Shown here: piece by piece, positions 36,006 through 46,750 of the stretch
How positions within the stretch are numbered: position 1 is the stretch's first letter
Layout of the letters: each line of letters starts with the position of its first letter
Assembly: GCA_035771175.1 (NCBI GenBank)
Contig: CM069596.1
Coordinates: forward strand, 9,102,001-9,166,000
Reading direction: 5' to 3'
From: Paratinospora sagittata
Lineage: Eukaryota; Streptophyta; Magnoliopsida; Ranunculales; Menispermaceae
Length of the DNA: 64,000 nt
The notes under the pieces: model-generated
Databases searched by the model: none
The model's input: only the letters and a program-made list of their open reading frames with translations
What the model was told of the DNA's origin: nothing
Made by a program: the position numbers and the translations under genes

Positions 36006-37662
36006 ACTGAGAAGTGAAAGAAACTCTATTTTTTATCATAACAAGTTTAAGACATTGTAAAAAACATAGACTAACATTTTAAAAACAATTTTGCCAGGAT
36101 TGAGGTACAATTAACAAAGTTAAAATACGAGTAATTCAATCGATTAAACCAATGACCAAAGCAATAAGAACAATACACGTGAAACAATAAAACCATGCAA
36201 AGTTGATAAGATGAATGCATGTTAGACATTGATCAATATATGCATGATAAACAAATTTAACTATGTGATAGCATAATTATCAAACTAATGTGTGTGCATA
36301 CAAGATTAATCATATAATAATGTATATGCATGAGAATGATAAACTATATGAATGATTTTTGAAAAAATGCAAATCAAGTTGTGGTTGGAACATGTAAATG
36401 TTGCTCTACAGTACTAAGATTCTAAAAAAGAAATACAACCATGAAGCTCTTGAATCTTCGAAAGGTGTTGTTCCTTCCACATGCTTTGACGAGACAGTTA
36501 ATTCCATATAATATAGGAGGTTAGCACTGAAACAGCTCAGTCAAAGACATTAGTACCATAATTATATTGTTTGTATACATCAAAACACTTAGGAGAATAC
36601 TAAGTGAAAAACCACTTTAGTCAACACTGACTACCGGTGAACCCCGCACTGCTAGCCCGATAGTAGTGTCTCATAACCTACCCAAATGCTATGAAAACTA
36701 TCATTACCCCCTTCAGGATGATGGTAGTCGGCCCCTTGGGTTGCGCCAAGGGAATGTCCTATGCATGACCAAGTAAGGGTCATGAGAGAGAGTTGGACAA
36801 CTACTCATCCCCAAGGCAGATGTTAAGCTTTTGACTTGTTTCCAAAATGAAACATCAAAATGTGAGGCCAATCATACTGGATCATATTTACGAGATTGTC
36901 ACCTCCGATTAAGACGAAACTTCATGAACCCTCTTCTTAGGTGACGGTGCATGTCCAAACATGACTGTGACATTTGGGCCAATTATATGAGTTGAATTTA
37001 TGGAATGAAATTAAATTAAAATTTTAAATATTAGAATATAAATTTTGTTTTGATAATAAAATAAAACATACAAATCATAAATTAAATAATGTTATTTATT
37101 GATTTGTTAATAATAACAACATGTACACATATAAATTATCTTATCTAAAAAGGGATCCTAATTACAACAAAGTTACAACTTTTTTTTTAGAACACAATTA
37201 TCTTAACTTATCATTACAAATTAAACAGAAGTTACAATAATTAAAAATAAAAATAAAAAGATTTATCATTTGTTATATCATTTTTTTTGTCCTATATATA
37301 GTTTATATTTTATTTCTTCTATAACAAATCCTAAGGTTATTATTTTATATATTGAGCTACATAACATAACTTTTATTCTAATTAATTTCCTATTTCATTC
37401 TAATCTTTTTACAACTTTTATAATTTTTGTTCATTCCATGACATCTATATTAATTGTTTATAATTAATATATACTTTCATTACTTATCACCTATTACGTG
37501 ATACTCTATCATATTACAATTAATTACATAAACTTTTCTGAAAGATTATAACAAGTTAATTATATTCTATAAGATAACAAATCACAAATTAAACAAAAAA
37601 AAAATCTTAATGAATATTATATATTCATGTGCAACACTCACGCAAATCTATTAGTGTGACTA

Positions 37663-37663
37663 A

Positions 37664-37688
<25 letters not shown>
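37663..37688. repeat. (AT)n microsatellite
   Basis: Short alternating AT run inside the right half of the split hAT-type element. Confidence 0.85.
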
Positions 37689-37694
<6 letters not shown>

Positions 37695-37895
37695 TTAATT
37701 ATTATGCCTTCGGGCCAAGCCTTTGGACTATGCCTTCGGATCAGGCCGGGTCTTGATTTGTGAATCAAGACCTGCCCAATAAATTTTTGAACCAAGCTGA
37801 GTCGGCCCATATAATAATAGGGCTCAAGTTTCGGTCAAGCCACTTTGATCGAGCCAGGCCATGCCTGTGAGTCCCAGGCCAAATTTTCACCCCTA

Positions 37896-38545
37896 GGTGC
37901 GGGGTTGCATCGGTTTTGGGGGTTTCTGGGAGGATACTAGGACATGCTTCAAGTAGGGGGTGTGGAAAAAAAAAACCCGTAGATTAGTCGTGGTTGCCTC
38001 AAACGGGTGAAATTCAATTGAACTTAGATTTTCGGTGGAGGGTCAAAAATTTATCAAGGCTTGGGAGTGGGGTTCCTAAGAGTATACTTGGACGCGCTCT
38101 AAGTGGCGGGCGGGGAGAAAACCCTGTGGATTGGACACAGTATCCTCAAACGGGTTCCAAAAGTTGAAGAAGTTCAATTGAACTTAGATTTATGGTAGGG
38201 GTCAAAAATTCACTAAGGCCTGAGAGCGAGGTTCCATCTGTTCTGAGGGTTCCTTTGAGGATACTAAGATGCGCTCTAAGTGTGGGATGAGAAAAAACCC
38301 CGTGGATTGGCCGCAGTTGCTTCAAACGGGTTCCAAAAGTTGAAGAAGTTCTATTAAACTTAGATTTTTGATTCGGGGTTCAAAAATTTACCGGGACCTA
38401 TGAGCGGGGTTTCATCGATTCTGGGGGCTCTTGGGAGGATACTTGGGCGCACTCCAAATGGCAAACGGGGAAAAAAACCTCATGGATTGTTCACGGTATC
38501 CTCAAACGGGTTCGATAAGTTGATGAAGTTCAAATAAGATGGGAA
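37896..38545 (+). repeat. Tandem array, right part (about 3.7 units)
   Basis: Continues the third unit interrupted at 27635, then units starting near 38021, 38181 and 38357 (periods ~160-178 bp), with the same landmarks as the left part. Each unit carries CAAACGGGT and GAAGAAGTTCAATTGAACTT-like text, which is a short inverted repeat at the unit junction. Confidence 0.85.
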
Positions 38546-39365
38546 ATAGACTTCGTGATAAGAATTTTTTTTACTTTTCTTAAAATAAGTAACATTTATA
38601 AAGACGCCTCAATAGAAATAGGATTTGCATTAAATGCGTCTTCTTTCAAGACGTCTTCCACGTGAACAAAAAGAAAAAAAAAATTCAGTTAGCGCGACCA
38701 TGTGGACGAACATTGTTGAAAGTTTGGTATATGTGTTATTACTTCTAAAAGTTTGGTATTTGTGACATTAATTTTTTTTTTTTGGGTAATCAGGCCAAAA
38801 GCCCAGACTCTCGTTTCTTTCAAATTACTTTTATTTATATTTACATTTATTTACTTATTTATTTATGAGTACACTTTTATATATTTATTTAAAGAACTTT
38901 TAAGTATCCATCAAATACACTCACTCTTTCTACCTATTTAATAAATTTATAAACATGTGAGTAAAATGAGTATATTAGGTGGGTACATACATAGATACTC
39001 ACCTGCCCACTTATTTAATAAATTTTTCAAATATACCTATAATTGATATGATGCTTCTCAATTATTTTTCAAGGAACACGTATTAGAAATAAACAAAAGC
39101 AAGGGCTTACCAAACAGGATACGCGGCTGATCCCCTTTCCTCCCACCCAAAATCTCGATGTTCAACCAAAACTTTTTCCACGTCCCCACCTGTGAACAAC
39201 AAAGCTAACATTATCTCCCAATTCCCATTAGTCAATCTAAACAAAAACTGCACGACAACTTGATCGCTGCTTTCTCTGACTTTTCCCGCGTTTTCCCATC
39301 ACCCCCATCAGCAACCATTTCCAACGTCCTTCTCTTCCCTTCCCATTTTCTCTCCATCTCCGCCC
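38546..39365. other. Upstream region of the kinase gene
   Basis: AT-rich to about 39060, then C-rich leader-like sequence directly before the ATG. No convincing TATA box. The last ~100 bp (CT-rich, TTCCCTTCCC, TCTCTCC) may be the 5' UTR. Confidence 0.4.
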
Positions 39366-41159
39366 ATGTCCGGCCACCCATCACCACCACCGGTGTCCCA
39401 ACCTAACTCTCCGGCCAACACAAAACAACCGCTCTCCAACGCCACCACGGCCACCTCCTTCTCTTCCTTCCTTTGCTTCGCCGTCCTCTACCGAAAGCTT
39501 CTAAAACATAAACCAACTACTACTACCCCGGCGGACCTCAACCACCCGCACCGCTTCTCGTACTCCGTCCTCCGCCGTGCCACCTCCTCTTTCTCCGCCT
39601 CCAACCTCCTCGGTCAAGGCGGGTTTGGGTCGGTTTTTCGTGGCGTCTTACCTTCCGGCCTAGAAATCGCGGTTAAGCTCATGGATTCGGTTTCACTACA
39701 AGGAGAAAGGGAGTTCCAAAACGAGCTTTCTTTCTCCGAGAAGATCGATTCCGATCACATTGTTTCGCTTATTGGGTTCTCCCATGACTCGAAGAAGCAT
39801 GGGCAAAGGAATAAGTTGGTTTTGGTGTATGAATTGATGCATAATGGCAGCTTGCAGGACGCTTTGCTTAATAGGAAGTGCCCGGAGTTGATGGATTGGA
39901 AGAAGAGATTTGAGATTGCGGTTGATGTTGCAAAGGGTCTTGAGTTTCTTCATTTCGGATGTAATCCTCCGGTGATTCATGGCGACGTGAAGCCCAGTAA
40001 TGTTCTCTTGGATCAAAATTTCAATGCTAAGATTGCTGATTTTGGTCTTGCTCGAGTGAAGCATGAAGAAGATTGTGAGGCAGCGGTCCTTGTCGAAATT
40101 GAACCAAAAGGAGGACAAATTGGGAGTGATTGTAATGAAGATAATAAGAAGAATGAAGAAGAAGATGCCAAGTTTCTGAAGGAAGAAACTGCAAGTGTTA
40201 CTTCTAGTAGTAGTAATAGTAGTTTGGAGGAACAATCACCAGAGAGTTTTATGAAGGTTTTGGATTCAGAAGCATCACCAGAGATCGTTAAAATAGAGGT
40301 GGATCAATTGGGCATGATGGGCAACAAGAACATCGCTAAAACCCAGAAGAATTTCGACGAAATGAGTACGAATAATGGTGGGCATGAGAGATTAAAGGGG
40401 TCTGATCAGCCTGAAAGAGTTAAAGAGTATGTAATGGAGTGGATTTTAACTGAAATTAAGGAAAAGGAGAAGAAAAGTGACCAGGTTGCAAGAAAATGGT
40501 GGAGAGAGGAATTTTATGAGGAACTTGCTAAGAAGAAGAAGAACATGAAGAAGGAGATCGAATTGAATAGTGATGATTGGTGGCAGGATTATGAGGACCA
40601 GGACTTAGAACACAAGAAGAAGAAGAAAATTAAAGAGAAGAAGAAGAAGAACAGCCAGAGGAGGAGCAGTTGGGGCAGTATTGAATGGTGGTTGGATGGC
40701 TTCAGTGGAGAGTTATGGGCAAGTAATGTAACATCTAAAAGCAGTGTAAGTAGCAATCTCAGCATGAGAGGCACTGTGTGCTACACTGCACCAGAGTATG
40801 GGAGTTGTGTTGCTGATCAGAAGCAGCGGCTATCTGAGAAATGTGATGTATATAGCTATGGAGTTCTGCTTTTGGTTCTCGTCTCGGGTCGTCGGCCTCT
40901 TCAGGTGACCTTGTCATCACCCAAGTCTGAACTTGAGAGCGCCAACCTTATTTCTTGGGCGCGTCATCTTGCCTACAAAGGGAAGCTTGTTGATCTTGTT
41001 GACCCAAATATCCAATGTTTAAATCGCGAACACGCAGTTTTGTGCATCAAGGTTGCTCTGCTCTGCTTGCAGAGGTTGGCTTCCAAGCGACCCATGATTA
41101 GAGAAGTTCTAGAGATGCTTTCAGGAAAGTTTGATCTTCCAAGGAAAAGGTCCTCATAG
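39366..41159 (+). CDS. Receptor-like protein kinase with a large activation-segment insert
   Basis: Single-exon frame of 597 residues. A short hydrophobic stretch (32-42) before a basic cluster may be a membrane anchor. The kinase domain runs from about 79 to 590: glycine loop GQGGFGSV (83-90), ATP-anchoring K104 (IAVK), likely helix-C E120, catalytic HGDVKPSN (205-212), DFG (225-227), TAPEYG (474-479), DVYSYGV (494-500). The catalytic Asp D207 is present, but the preceding Arg is Gly, a non-RD kinase. About 250 residues separate DFG from APE where ~25-30 are usual. The insert is acidic and Ser-rich, then Lys/Trp-rich (EYVMEWI, KWWREEF, DDWWQDY, EWWLDGF). This architecture matches the Arabidopsis At2g45590/At4g25390/At1g80870 group, whose substrates are not established to my knowledge. 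A start within an open, C-rich leader and the lack of stops support an active gene. Confidence 0.9.
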   Translation: MSGHPSPPPVSQPNSPANTKQPLSNATTATSFSSFLCFAVLYRKLLKHKPTTTTPADLNHPHRFSYSVLRRATSSFSASNLLGQGGFGSVFRGVLPSGLEIAVKLMDSVSLQGEREFQNELSFSEKIDSDHIVSLIGFSHDSKKHGQRNKLVLVYELMHNGSLQDALLNRKCPELMDWKKRFEIAVDVAKGLEFLHFGCNPPVIHGDVKPSNVLLDQNFNAKIADFGLARVKHEEDCEAAVLVEIEPKGGQIGSDCNEDNKKNEEEDAKFLKEETASVTSSSSNSSLEEQSPESFMKVLDSEASPEIVKIEVDQLGMMGNKNIAKTQKNFDEMSTNNGGHERLKGSDQPERVKEYVMEWILTEIKEKEKKSDQVARKWWREEFYEELAKKKKNMKKEIELNSDDWWQDYEDQDLEHKKKKKIKEKKKKNSQRRSSWGSIEWWLDGFSGELWASNVTSKSSVSSNLSMRGTVCYTAPEYGSCVADQKQRLSEKCDVYSYGVLLLVLVSGRRPLQVTLSSPKSELESANLISWARHLAYKGKLVDLVDPNIQCLNREHAVLCIKVALLCLQRLASKRPMIREVLEMLSGKFDLPRKRSS

Positions 41160-41249
41160 TTACGCTAATTCTTATTCTGATTGTTTGATTTTGAAATTCT
41201 GTTTTTTCATCTGATAATCTCTTATTTAACTTGTTTTTCTCTAGCTCTC

Positions 41250-41255
41250 AATAAA
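41250..41255 (+). terminator. Likely poly(A) signal of the kinase gene
   Basis: AATAAA about 90 bp after the stop codon in a T-rich 3' flank. Confidence 0.5.
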
Positions 41256-42729
41256 AAGCAATGGAGTGATGTTTCTTTCACTCTTGTGGAACTTTCAACC
41301 TGAGGTTCTTCTAAATAAGGTTGTTTTCATTGAATATTAGGACAATCCCATTGCACTTCTATAACAGAAATTACTTAGTTCATTGTTATAATTCATAGCC
41401 TTCACATTCATCCATCTTGTTAATCTTATTTTGGTGAGTGAGGTCTTTGTTTATTAAGTTTCTTAGTTTCCAACAATCAGCCATGATCAGGTCTTTTATG
41501 GCATTGAAGATCTTGACGTTGTCTTGTAGAGTTTTCCTTTTCATCTGATAATTGGTGCCGTGTACCTTTCCCATCTGACAAATTAAATTGAATTATCATA
41601 TTAATCCAATAATATTAGGCTAGTTTGAGTGCAATGGGGCATCATATTAACTGAGAATCTCATATTCTCAGTTTTTCACTTTTTTTTTCTTTGGGTAAAA
41701 ATTTCATATTCTCAATTACACTGGCCAGATTCTAATAACAAAGGCAAGTTCAAACTCTACAGTTCCCTCTCAATATTGTCAAATACAAACAATATGATGA
41801 CAAATTAATGTGGTTATCTAGCAACCATACCAATCCAAGGTATAAATTCATTCTGGGTCTGGATCATATTTGATGCTTACAACTGAAAATGGCAGGAAAT
41901 GGAGAGTTCCTAAATCCTGGGTATCACATTTATTTACTTTACAGAGAAATGTAACCGTTCCGAGGAAGAGATTATTGTTCCATCATCTTCTTCAGTTCTT
42001 GGCTGCTCACAAATGATTAGAAAGGATTCATACGTCAGCATAGAACCAATGCTCAGTTGGGAGATAGATTTATAAGCCCTCTTTCAGAAGCAGTACCAAC
42101 TAGCTGGATGTTGCAAGTATCTGCACATAATTCCAGTAGAACTCATCAATGGGCAATCCTACAAATGCTGAAGCAAGTCATCATATCGAACAGCAACTTA
42201 CTTCTCATCATCTTGTCCTCTACTCAATGACCCCTGCTCTGTCCATGACGGTCCTGCAGCCTGTCAAAGCATATGACTTAGATTTAGAAAGAATAATATC
42301 CAAAAAAAATTTAAGGGAATGGATTGAGTACATGAATCCCCTTGCATATATAGGGGTTCAAGACATAGATGATCTGACAAAGTTTAATGCTATCTATCAC
42401 CAAACATTTCCTAGAAATAAAATTTAAAAACAAATATTATATTCTTTTTCTTGAAATTGTTTGGAAATGCTTAATTTTTAATGACCAACATAATGCCATT
42501 TATAATTGAAAAAGACTAGCAATCCACATGGAATGAAAAATTTGACAAAAACTTCTATCAAATTTTATTAATCTTCTAATTATCAAATTACAAATTAAAT
42601 GTCATCAAATTATTACAAAAATTCTATTGAAGTTAGGAAAAATATCGAAATAATTAGTAAAAATCAAAAAATCCTTTAGTATTTTTCTTTACTTTTCATA
42701 CACAGTAAAAAAAAAAAAAAAAAAGGAAA
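41256..42729. other. Non-repetitive stretch with possible minus-strand exons
   Basis: On the minus strand a possible exon at about 42262-42206 (acceptor ACAG, donor GTAAGT) reads AAGPSWTEQGSLSRGQDDE, and another open stretch near 42080-41950 contains ICEQPRTEEDDGTIISS before a stop. Phases do not join cleanly, so this is only a candidate. The plus-strand ORF at 42149-42427 covers the same area without recognisable features. A poly(A) run lies at about 42707-42724. Confidence 0.3.
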
Positions 42730-43354
42730 GAAGAACATTAACAACAACAATAATACTAAGATATGTGAGAGACATGCGCGAGAGACGACGAAGATTAGTA
42801 GCAACGTCAAAGATCAGGAATGGTGGGTTCGAGCAGCGGCGACTGAAACACGGTAGCAATGGAGACAAAGGCGTCGACGACGATTAGGATATCGGCAGTG
42901 CCGATAAGGAAGATGCAGTAGTCGATGGTGATATAGTAGCAGTGATGAAGACGTACGCACCAATCAGCAACACGAATAATGGCGATGAAGGCCAACGAGG
43001 AAGGTTCCGGCAATGAAGGCCAAAATAAAACAATTTCGACGATGTAGGTCGGAAGAAAAGAAAATTTTCCCAGTTGTACGAGTTTAAAGCTCTGATACCA
43101 TGTTAAATACTAATAAAAGACACAAAAATGTAACGTGGTTCGGCTCCAAGGCCTACGTCCATGGGAGAAGAGAAAATATTTTCTTATTCTTAATGATGTC
43201 TTAATGGAGGGACACCATATATATAAACATACAGGGCTATGCACACATATAGCTATAATTACAATTTTAGTAACTGCTAAATAAAACGACTACTAAAATT
43301 ATCATATTTCCTTAAAGGAAATAAGTCCCACAGATTTTGCTCTTTTCCACAACA
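42730..43354 (-). mobile_element. Copia remnant: one LTR, primer site and leader
   Basis: The LTR at 43101-43354 (TGTTAAATAC...CACAACA) is the reverse complement of the element B LTR family. It is followed (minus strand) by the primer site at 43100-43089 (TGGTATCAGAGC, perfect) and an untranslated leader rich in GACGA/GAAGGCC repeats that resembles the leader of element J (49155-49420). Everything downstream is lost, and no second LTR adjoins it. Confidence 0.75.
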
Positions 43355-44093
43355 GTTAGCTTGTTAAATTATTTTTTAAAATTTATATTCCTATGTTGGT
43401 TGATGAAGTTAAAAATAATACATAATTATTGGTATTTCTTTGTTTTCTATTGATGAAATAACATTTTTTTACTTCTCTGTCGAATTTCATCGAATTTTGT
43501 TGAATTTTATCAAATTTTTGCATTTTTGAATTGAAAAATAGAAATTTTATTGAAGTTTATCGAATTTTTTGAATTTTATCAAATTTTTGCATTTTTTATT
43601 TTACATCCATTTCGCATTTCAATGGTAAAAAAAAAAGGAAAAAAATTCGTGGAAGTTTGCCAAATTTCGAGGAATTTTTTAACCATGCATCCAAAAACAT
43701 ACAAGCGCAGACGTGATCAAAAGTTGAATTACAGCAAGGGATTAACAAAAAGCACTAACCAGATGTTGAGATGAGTCATTGCATCTTCCATGGGCTTGTA
43801 GATATTCTTCATATGTCTGAAATATTAACAAAACTATAATAAGTTTTCACAAATAGATCTCGTTCTCTGTGCAAAGTGCTGGAGATATGTGCTCTCAAAT
43901 AAGTAACATAGCAGGTTTTTTGATGGCATGGACATTCAATCTTAAAAGCAAGGTTCTTTAATATCGCAAAAGCTATAACATAATTTTGCATATCTCTCAT
44001 GGTTTTTCCAGGGTAATCTTAGCTTCATGATTGAGAATTGGTTGCATAAGAAACGTGAAAACTCTAGTAGCTTCAAATGTTGTGTGCAAAAAA
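43355..44093. other. AT-rich stretch, no clear gene
   Basis: Contains a local duplication of ATTTTATCAAATTTTTGCAT (about 43504 and 43572). A minus-strand segment at 43817-43761 has exon-like borders (TTTCAG, then GTTAGT) but does not join the next candidate exon in frame. Confidence 0.35.
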
Positions 44094-44238
44094 TACCTGT
44101 ACATGCTCCAACTCTCAGAGTTTCAACCCACATGACAAACATACCAAGATCATTTAAGAAAAACTGAGAAATATCAGATGCAGAAGCATTTGAGAGCATG
44201 TTCTTGCTTTTCCACACAGGTGAGTCGAGTGCAACATG
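44094..44238 (-). other. Possible internal exon of an unidentified gene
   Basis: The minus strand reads an uninterrupted peptide beginning HVALDSPVWKSKNMLSN and ending WVETLRVGACTG, between a pyrimidine-rich acceptor (CTTCTTTGTAG) and a donor GTATTT. A further open stretch upstream (about 44400-44330, ending DIFSYAVLKP before GTAAGA) is in a compatible phase. I do not recognise the protein. It looks more like a host gene than a transposon. Confidence 0.35.
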
Positions 44239-44641
44239 CTACAAAGAAGGAAATAGAAGGGCTCATTCTTTGTCAAACTATGCAAGCAATTTCAAAGGTG
44301 ACATGTTGCTTTTCTCTTACAGGCTTTAACACAGCATAACTAAAAATGTCTTTGATTAGAAGAGGGTTACATTTGTTATTTATTAAGGAACTTAATTAAT
44401 TTGTGCACTGAGGTTTTGAGCTTACCCTTTCAATTTCTTCTGCCTCCATCCTAAAACTCCTCATGGCTAGTGTGTTGTGTGTATTGTACTTGCCTATGAC
44501 CTCTCAATTAATTACCTTACATATTATCTTTTGTTCAGGTACTAGGCTCCCTCAATCAAATTTATAAACTAATCTTTCTTAGTCTAATACAAAATTCTTC
44601 TAAATTATTTTCTTCATAGTTTTGCCTGATATATTTAACAT

Positions 44642-44861
44642 TTTTTTTTTTTTAAGAAGAAACAATATTAGTAGTTAGTAGTATAACCAGCTCCATCACC
44701 ATCCATCGCTATACCACACTCTTGGGAAGGTATCATGCCCGCTCCTGACCCATTAATCCCCCTCACCCGTTAAGGTGAGGCAGTGGCAAGAGTTGGACCT
44801 AGAATCTTTAGGTTCCAAAGCCACCTATTTACCAACTGCACCAACTCCATGTTGGCACCTA
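44642..44861 (-). mobile_element. tRNA-derived SINE with 13-bp TSD
   Basis: Flanked by the exact duplication ATATATTTAACAT (44629-44641 and 44862-44874). The A-tail appears as a T-run at 44642. On the minus strand the head reads GGTGCAGTTGGTAAATAGG (A-box-like), followed by CTAGGTCCAACTC (B-box-like), at tRNA-like spacing. Confidence 0.85.
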
Positions 44862-44874
44862 ATATATTTAACAT

Positions 44875-45689
44875 GATATCAATTGTCCCCTATCTCAAAC
44901 TGAATTGCATTAAGAATCACTTTTGTGGTTTATTTCTATCCTGAGCTATATCCTCAGCTAAGTTTACCAGCTTCATCCACATTAGTTGGCTTTTCTTCTT
45001 GCATTTTGGAGTCCTCAACTTATACCAACACTCAATTTAACAAGTTTTGTCCGTCGTCTTTGTCGTTCATGCTCAGAGCATCTTATTTGAGATTATTGGC
45101 TCTCAAATATATTCTTGTTTCATGCTTTCAATATACATTCAACATTCTAATATATAATATTTTGTATGCTCATTCTATGAATATGTTTAATGGTTGTCTA
45201 ACATTCCACCTGGAAAGCATGGCTGTGCTTTTTCTTTCATTGTGAAAGGGTAGAACTTAATTGAAAAAAAGAAAAAAGTGGTTGAGCATCTGGGATGGTC
45301 ATCATTAAAAAGAAGCACAAGAACACACAACACCAAATAACTAGTCCCACTTGCACGAAATCATTATCATCCCACCTAGTAACCTAACATTCAAACAAAA
45401 TGCCTTTAAATTCATTAAAAAGCTTGGGCCGAAGAGAAATTAGGCCCTAAATCTTCAAATTTTTCTGCTGGAGATGGTTCCTTTTTCTTAAAAGAATTTC
45501 TGGCAAATGGCCTGCAAACAAAAAAATGCAATAATCTTTGTGTCTTTGAGAGAAGGCCTATTGAGTGCTAACTCCTCAGCACGCCAGCCATCAAATTGAG
45601 ATACACCAACACAAAATGAGAAGCACGGAAAAGTGAGTTCCAACGTTACTTATATAAAGAACACAAAAGGAGAGGATGGCTACCTTACA
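44875..45689. other. No gene recognised
   Basis: The 106-codon ORF at 44925-45245 has no family features and ends in an A-rich stretch. The rest is moderately AT-rich, unannotated sequence. Confidence 0.35.
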
Positions 45690-46750
45690 CATGGGCTTCG
45701 TAAAAGTAACAAACAGTATGAACAGGATTTCTCAGGCTTCCAATTGATCCCATGGATTCCATCAAATTTCCAAAGGATAATACACCAAAAGTAAAAGGCC
45801 ACTCTCACTAGGATCAAGGGAAAATTGATGAAGTTATGAAATTGATATGGAAGGATTAACCTCTCATATAATTCTGCCATATACAGCAGCTCCCTTTCTT
45901 TTGACACCCAAAAATTGCCTCTTGAGAAAGGGGTAGGATGAAAAGAATCAAAGACCATGAGAAGCTTATCCATAAAATTCATTTCTCAATTCTTTATACC
46001 CCCTCAGACACCTAAGTCCCTGGTTATGTTGTCATTCCTTATTTCCATAGAGGACTCAATCATTTAATCCATCTTTTGAAAGAGTTCAAATAACACTCTA
46101 CTGCCATAGGTCCCCAAGATAACTCACTCTTATCTCCTTTGCCACATATCATCCTAATTTAGAGACTTTCCATTCCCAAAAAAATGTTTTCCAACTCCAC
46201 ATCGAATGATCCCAAAACTTGCTTAAGATCCCAATCTTCCTAGCCAATCTTTGTAGGATGGTTTCCCGAGAACTTGGGTCCAAAGATTATCTTCTTCAAT
46301 ACCGTATCTCCACAACCATTTCTCTAGAAGCATTAGATTCATAACAAACAACTTACAAAAATCCCTACCATGCACAATCCTTTAGACAATACAGATCTTT
46401 CAATTTACATGGAAGATTGGAATCCAAGGCGGCAAAAGAGGCCTTGATTTTATATGGTGCCTCCATAGAGAAAATAGATGGGCAGGATATGAGAGGGTAA
46501 AGGAGCATGCTCTGTATAAGGTTCATTCTTCCTTCCTTTCATTTTTCCATCCTATAAACCAACTATTCACTCGATGAAAGGTCTAAAGTAGATTTGGATG
46601 TTGACCATTCATGCAAGGAAAGACAAAGATATGAGGCCAAAATTTATCTTAGATCACAACCAAAACACTGAAATTTTAAATTGAATCCATAACCCCATAC
46701 AATAGTTTGTATTCTGGAATATTGATTTTGAGACCCTTTTTGAATGAGAT
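45690..46750 (-). mobile_element. Heavily decayed L1 LINE fragment
   Basis: Minus-strand pieces in different frames recall the end of ORF2: a stretch corresponding to LLEKWLWRYGIEEDNLW (about 46345-46285) and SYKDWLGRLGS downstream, the same region as VVKWLWRIASERSSMW in the LINE at 7665. Many stops; boundaries, tail and TSD not found. Confidence 0.45.

Larger units (their letters stand above)
31426..36626 (+). mobile_element. Element H: long solo LTR, copia (Sirevirus-like), split by I
   Basis: Starts TGTTGGCCCAGTATTATTG and ends TTTAGTCAACA. It interrupts the G LTR: the flanking 5-mers are TTAAC (31421-31425) and CTGAC (36627-36631), and the other G LTR has CTGAC at this point, so the left TSD copy has decayed by two transitions. 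About 2.4 kb without element I. No coding capacity, primer site or second LTR. Sirevirus affinity rests on the LTR length, the opening text and a palindrome cluster (35722-36005). Confidence 0.65.
27831..36971 (-). mobile_element. Element G: LTR element with non-coding interior (LARD-like)
   Basis: The 3' LTR at 27831-28493 starts TGTCATGGGCATATTT and ends CCGTGACA. The 5' LTR (31085-31425 plus 36627-36971) matches it but is split by H. A primer-site complement (GCTCTGATACGA, 31071-31082) and a purine tract (complement of about 28495-28510) lie just inside. The TSD ATTTG is at 27826-27830 and 36972-36976, allowing loss of one base at the right LTR end. The 2.6-kb interior shows no gag or pol in any frame, so it depended on another element for movement. 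Confidence 0.82.
27636..37895. mobile_element. hAT-type non-autonomous element, split by element G
   Basis: The left end TAGGGATGGCAATTTGGCC and right end GGCCAAATTTTCACCCCTA are inverted copies of the common plant hAT terminus. The two halves (27636-27830 and 36977-37895) both carry GGCC-rich subterminal text such as CCAAGCCTTTGGAC. Flanking 8-mers AGAACGGG and GGTGCGGG agree at 5 of 8 positions, consistent with an old decayed TSD in the tandem array. About 1.1 kb without the nested elements. No transposase seen. Confidence 0.75.

Noticed and set aside
39696..40235. 179-codon minus-strand ORF
   Set aside because: Antisense shadow of the kinase gene.
42149..42427. 92-codon plus-strand ORF as a gene
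   Set aside because: No recognisable features, and it overlaps better minus-strand exon candidates.
44650..44860. Possible tRNA gene on the minus strand
   Set aside because: A- and B-box-like text is present, but the arms do not form a full cloverleaf, and the unit has a poly(A) tail and a 13-bp TSD. It is a tRNA-derived SINE.
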